DNA from: an uncultured Bacilli bacterium | GTDB lineage: Bacteria > Bacillota_I > Bacilli_A > RF39 > UBA660 | Reading direction: 5' to 3' | NCBI GenBank assembly: GCA_934096015.1 | Contig: CAKOLD010000007.1 | Location: 1-34,062, forward strand | DNA length: 34,062 nt | Part shown: piece after piece, positions 33,285 through 34,062 of the stretch | How positions within the stretch are numbered: the first letter of the stretch is position 1 | How the letters are laid out: each line of letters starts with the position of its first letter | Translations under genes and position numbers: made by a program | The notes under the pieces: model-generated | Databases searched by the model: none | Seen by the model: the letters and a program-made list of their open reading frames with translations, nothing else | Told to the model about the DNA's origin: nothing

Positions 33285-33327
33285 CGATGAAAAATTATAT
33301 AAAAGAAAAATAGGAATATAATTTACT

Positions 33328-33702
33328 ATGAATAATAATACTATAAGAAATTTAAAAATCGAAAATTTAATTTGGATAATATATTTATTTATTTCGATAG
33401 CTGCTTTAATTAGCAATTATTTCGAAGAAGATTATATAAAAACAAAAAATTTCAAAGATTTTAGAACGTACAAAACTATTAATGTTGAAATCTTTATAGT
33501 GGCTTTTTTCATATATTTATATTTTGTGTATTTAAATTATAAAAATATTTCAAATCTTAAAAAAAACGCTTCTAAAAAGAAGGTTTTAATTGCAAATGTT
33601 AATTTTATCGCTTCAATATTATTTTTACTTGGAGGATCCATTTATCTTTTTACAGAATCAATAAGTCAAACTCCTGATGAAGATGCAGAAATAGAATTTT
33701 AA
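33328..33702 (+). CDS. Small membrane protein, three spans (124 aa)
   Basis: Function unknown. Hydrophobic segments at about residues 14-31, 53-70 and 85-105 predict three membrane spans. A Lys-rich loop (NLKKNASKKK) before the third favours a cytosolic position, and the acidic tail (TPDEDAEIEF) would lie outside or near the membrane. A TATAAT at 33317-33322 ends five bases before the ATG, so the transcript may be nearly leaderless. AGGA lies about 12 bases before the start. The gene converges with the pilin-like gene, and their stop codons overlap by four bases. Confidence 0.72.
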   Translation: MNNNTIRNLKIENLIWIIYLFISIAALISNYFEEDYIKTKNFKDFRTYKTINVEIFIVAFFIYLYFVYLNYKNISNLKKNASKKKVLIANVNFIASILFLLGGSIYLFTESISQTPDEDAEIEF

Positions 33703-33896
33703 TTTTCTAAAACGCAAGTTCCATCCCCCGGTTTTTCTCCTTTTTTATAAGTTTCTCCTACCATTGGGCAACTAGCTTTTGTAAGGGCATCTTTTAAATA
33801 TCCCCCAAAGTATGATACTAAAGATATTGCTATTACACTTATAAGAGCAATTATCAAAATATACTCAACTAAAGCTTGACCTTTTCTATTATTCAT
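33699..33896 (-). CDS. Flp-type (type IVb) pilin-like protein (65 aa)
   Basis: The N-terminus NRKGQALVEYILIIALISVIAIS is the class III signal of Flp/TadE-type pilins. A short basic leader ends at Gly, the conserved Glu lies five residues after the cleavage point, and one hydrophobic helix follows. The remaining about 35 residues form a small soluble tail with two Cys (ASCPMVGE and GTCVLEN) that could form a disulphide. Size (65 aa) is normal for Flp. GGTGAT precedes the ATG. No tad assembly genes are in the window, so export and assembly must depend on loci elsewhere. A TadE-like pseudopilin is an alternative. Confidence 0.8.
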   Translation of the reverse strand: MNNRKGQALVEYILIIALISVIAISLVSYFGGYLKDALTKASCPMVGETYKKGEKPGDGTCVLEN

Positions 33897-33913
33897 AACA
33901 TCACCATATCTTC

Positions 33914-33931
33914 TATACTAATATTAGTATA
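33914..33931. repeat. 18-bp perfect palindrome at the pilin promoter
   Basis: TATACTAATATTAGTATA (33914-33931) is a perfect palindrome whose right end is the -10 box of the pilin promoter. No T run follows on the minus strand, so a terminator is unlikely. It is well placed for a repressor operator. Confidence 0.55.
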
Positions 33932-33954
33932 ATTTATTTAGTCTTTCTTGTCAA
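33926..33954 (-). promoter_or_regulatory. Promoter of the pilin-like gene
   Basis: Exact TTGACA (33949-33954), a 17-base spacer and TATACT (33926-33931) read leftward. The -35 box lies within the last codons of ruvB. Confidence 0.8.
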
Positions 33955-34062
33955 TTAAAAGGTCAGATTCTCTTAAATGTTCTAATGCCTTTTCGGTAAC
34001 CATTCTTCCTCTAGGTGTTCTTTTGATAAATCCTTCTTGTAGTAAATACGGCTCTACTACAT
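33938..34062 (-). CDS. ruvB: Holliday junction DNA helicase RuvB, C-terminal end (partial)
   Basis: The last 40 codons before TAA at 33938-33940 read VVEPYLLQEGFIKRTPRGRM followed by VTEKALEHLRESDLL. This is the winged-helix DNA-binding C-terminus of RuvB (EPYL.Q.GFI.RTPRGR). RuvB is the hexameric motor that, with RuvA, migrates Holliday junctions. The remainder lies to the right of the window. Confidence 0.95.
   Translation of the reverse strand, partial: VVEPYLLQEGFIKRTPRGRMVTEKALEHLRESDLLIDKKD

Noticed and set aside
1..34062. CRISPR array, insertion sequence or prophage
   Set aside because: No regularly spaced repeats, transposase, integrase or phage structural cluster is seen; phage-like similarity is limited to domains in single genes.
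1..34062. Alternative genetic code with TGA as tryptophan
   Set aside because: TGA ends ireB and the 64-aa gene, and conserved tryptophans (thioredoxin WCGPC and others) are TGG.

Overview
The window is a dense, strongly AT-rich stretch of bacterial chromosome. Nearly all genes lie on the minus strand, with short or overlapping junctions and good Shine-Dalgarno sequences. TGA is used as a stop (for example ireB) and tryptophan is TGG, so the code is the normal bacterial one and not the Mycoplasma code. Gene order matches known Bacillota blocks: ireB-ruvX-DUF1292-mltG-trmR-trhP1-trhP2-greA (like B. subtilis yrzL to greA, without udk), rimM-trmD ... lepB ... rbgA ... rnhB, and ftsE-ftsX-M23 peptidase. 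Peptidoglycan genes (mltG, ftsEX, M23) imply a walled cell. The best guess is an uncultured low-GC Bacilli lineage near the Mollicutes/RF39 groups; this is inference, not a database match.

Layout from the left end. The first block has partial rnhB, a helical unknown, rbgA, a phage-like unknown, a 30-codon DUF1697 remnant and a HAD-phosphatase/zinc-peptidase fusion. DUF975 (+) follows, then lepB, an unknown where rplS usually sits, trmD, rimM and another unknown. Next come a DNA-ligase-like protein with eroded catalytic motifs, a TasA-like surface protein carrying phage-tail-type repeats, priA and greA. The tRNA mo5U34 genes (trhP2, trhP1, trmR) lead into mltG, DUF1292, ruvX and ireB. Beyond them lie a SpoU methyltransferase, a small basic protein, a YgjP-type metallopeptidase and der. 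Then comes an accessory patch: a 1037-aa Mrr-like/STAND NTPase and three unknown genes, one with HEXXH, next to tRNA-Arg(UCU). The right part has trx, cvpA, rnhC (+), M23-ftsX-ftsE, an unknown with tandem promoters, asnB, a small membrane protein (+), a Flp-type pilin and the 3' end of ruvB.

The most interesting signal is the promoter of the TasA-like surface protein. Exact TTGACA and TATAAT boxes are separated by a 19-nt spacer containing 12 consecutive G on the coding strand, the only long G/C run I see in the window. This is the architecture of a slipped-strand phase-variation switch acting on promoter spacing. Other items worth checking are the Mrr-STAND protein as a candidate anti-phage system, the ligase-like protein that keeps the adenylation lysine but loses neighbouring motif residues, and the HAD-zincin fusion with a TTG start.
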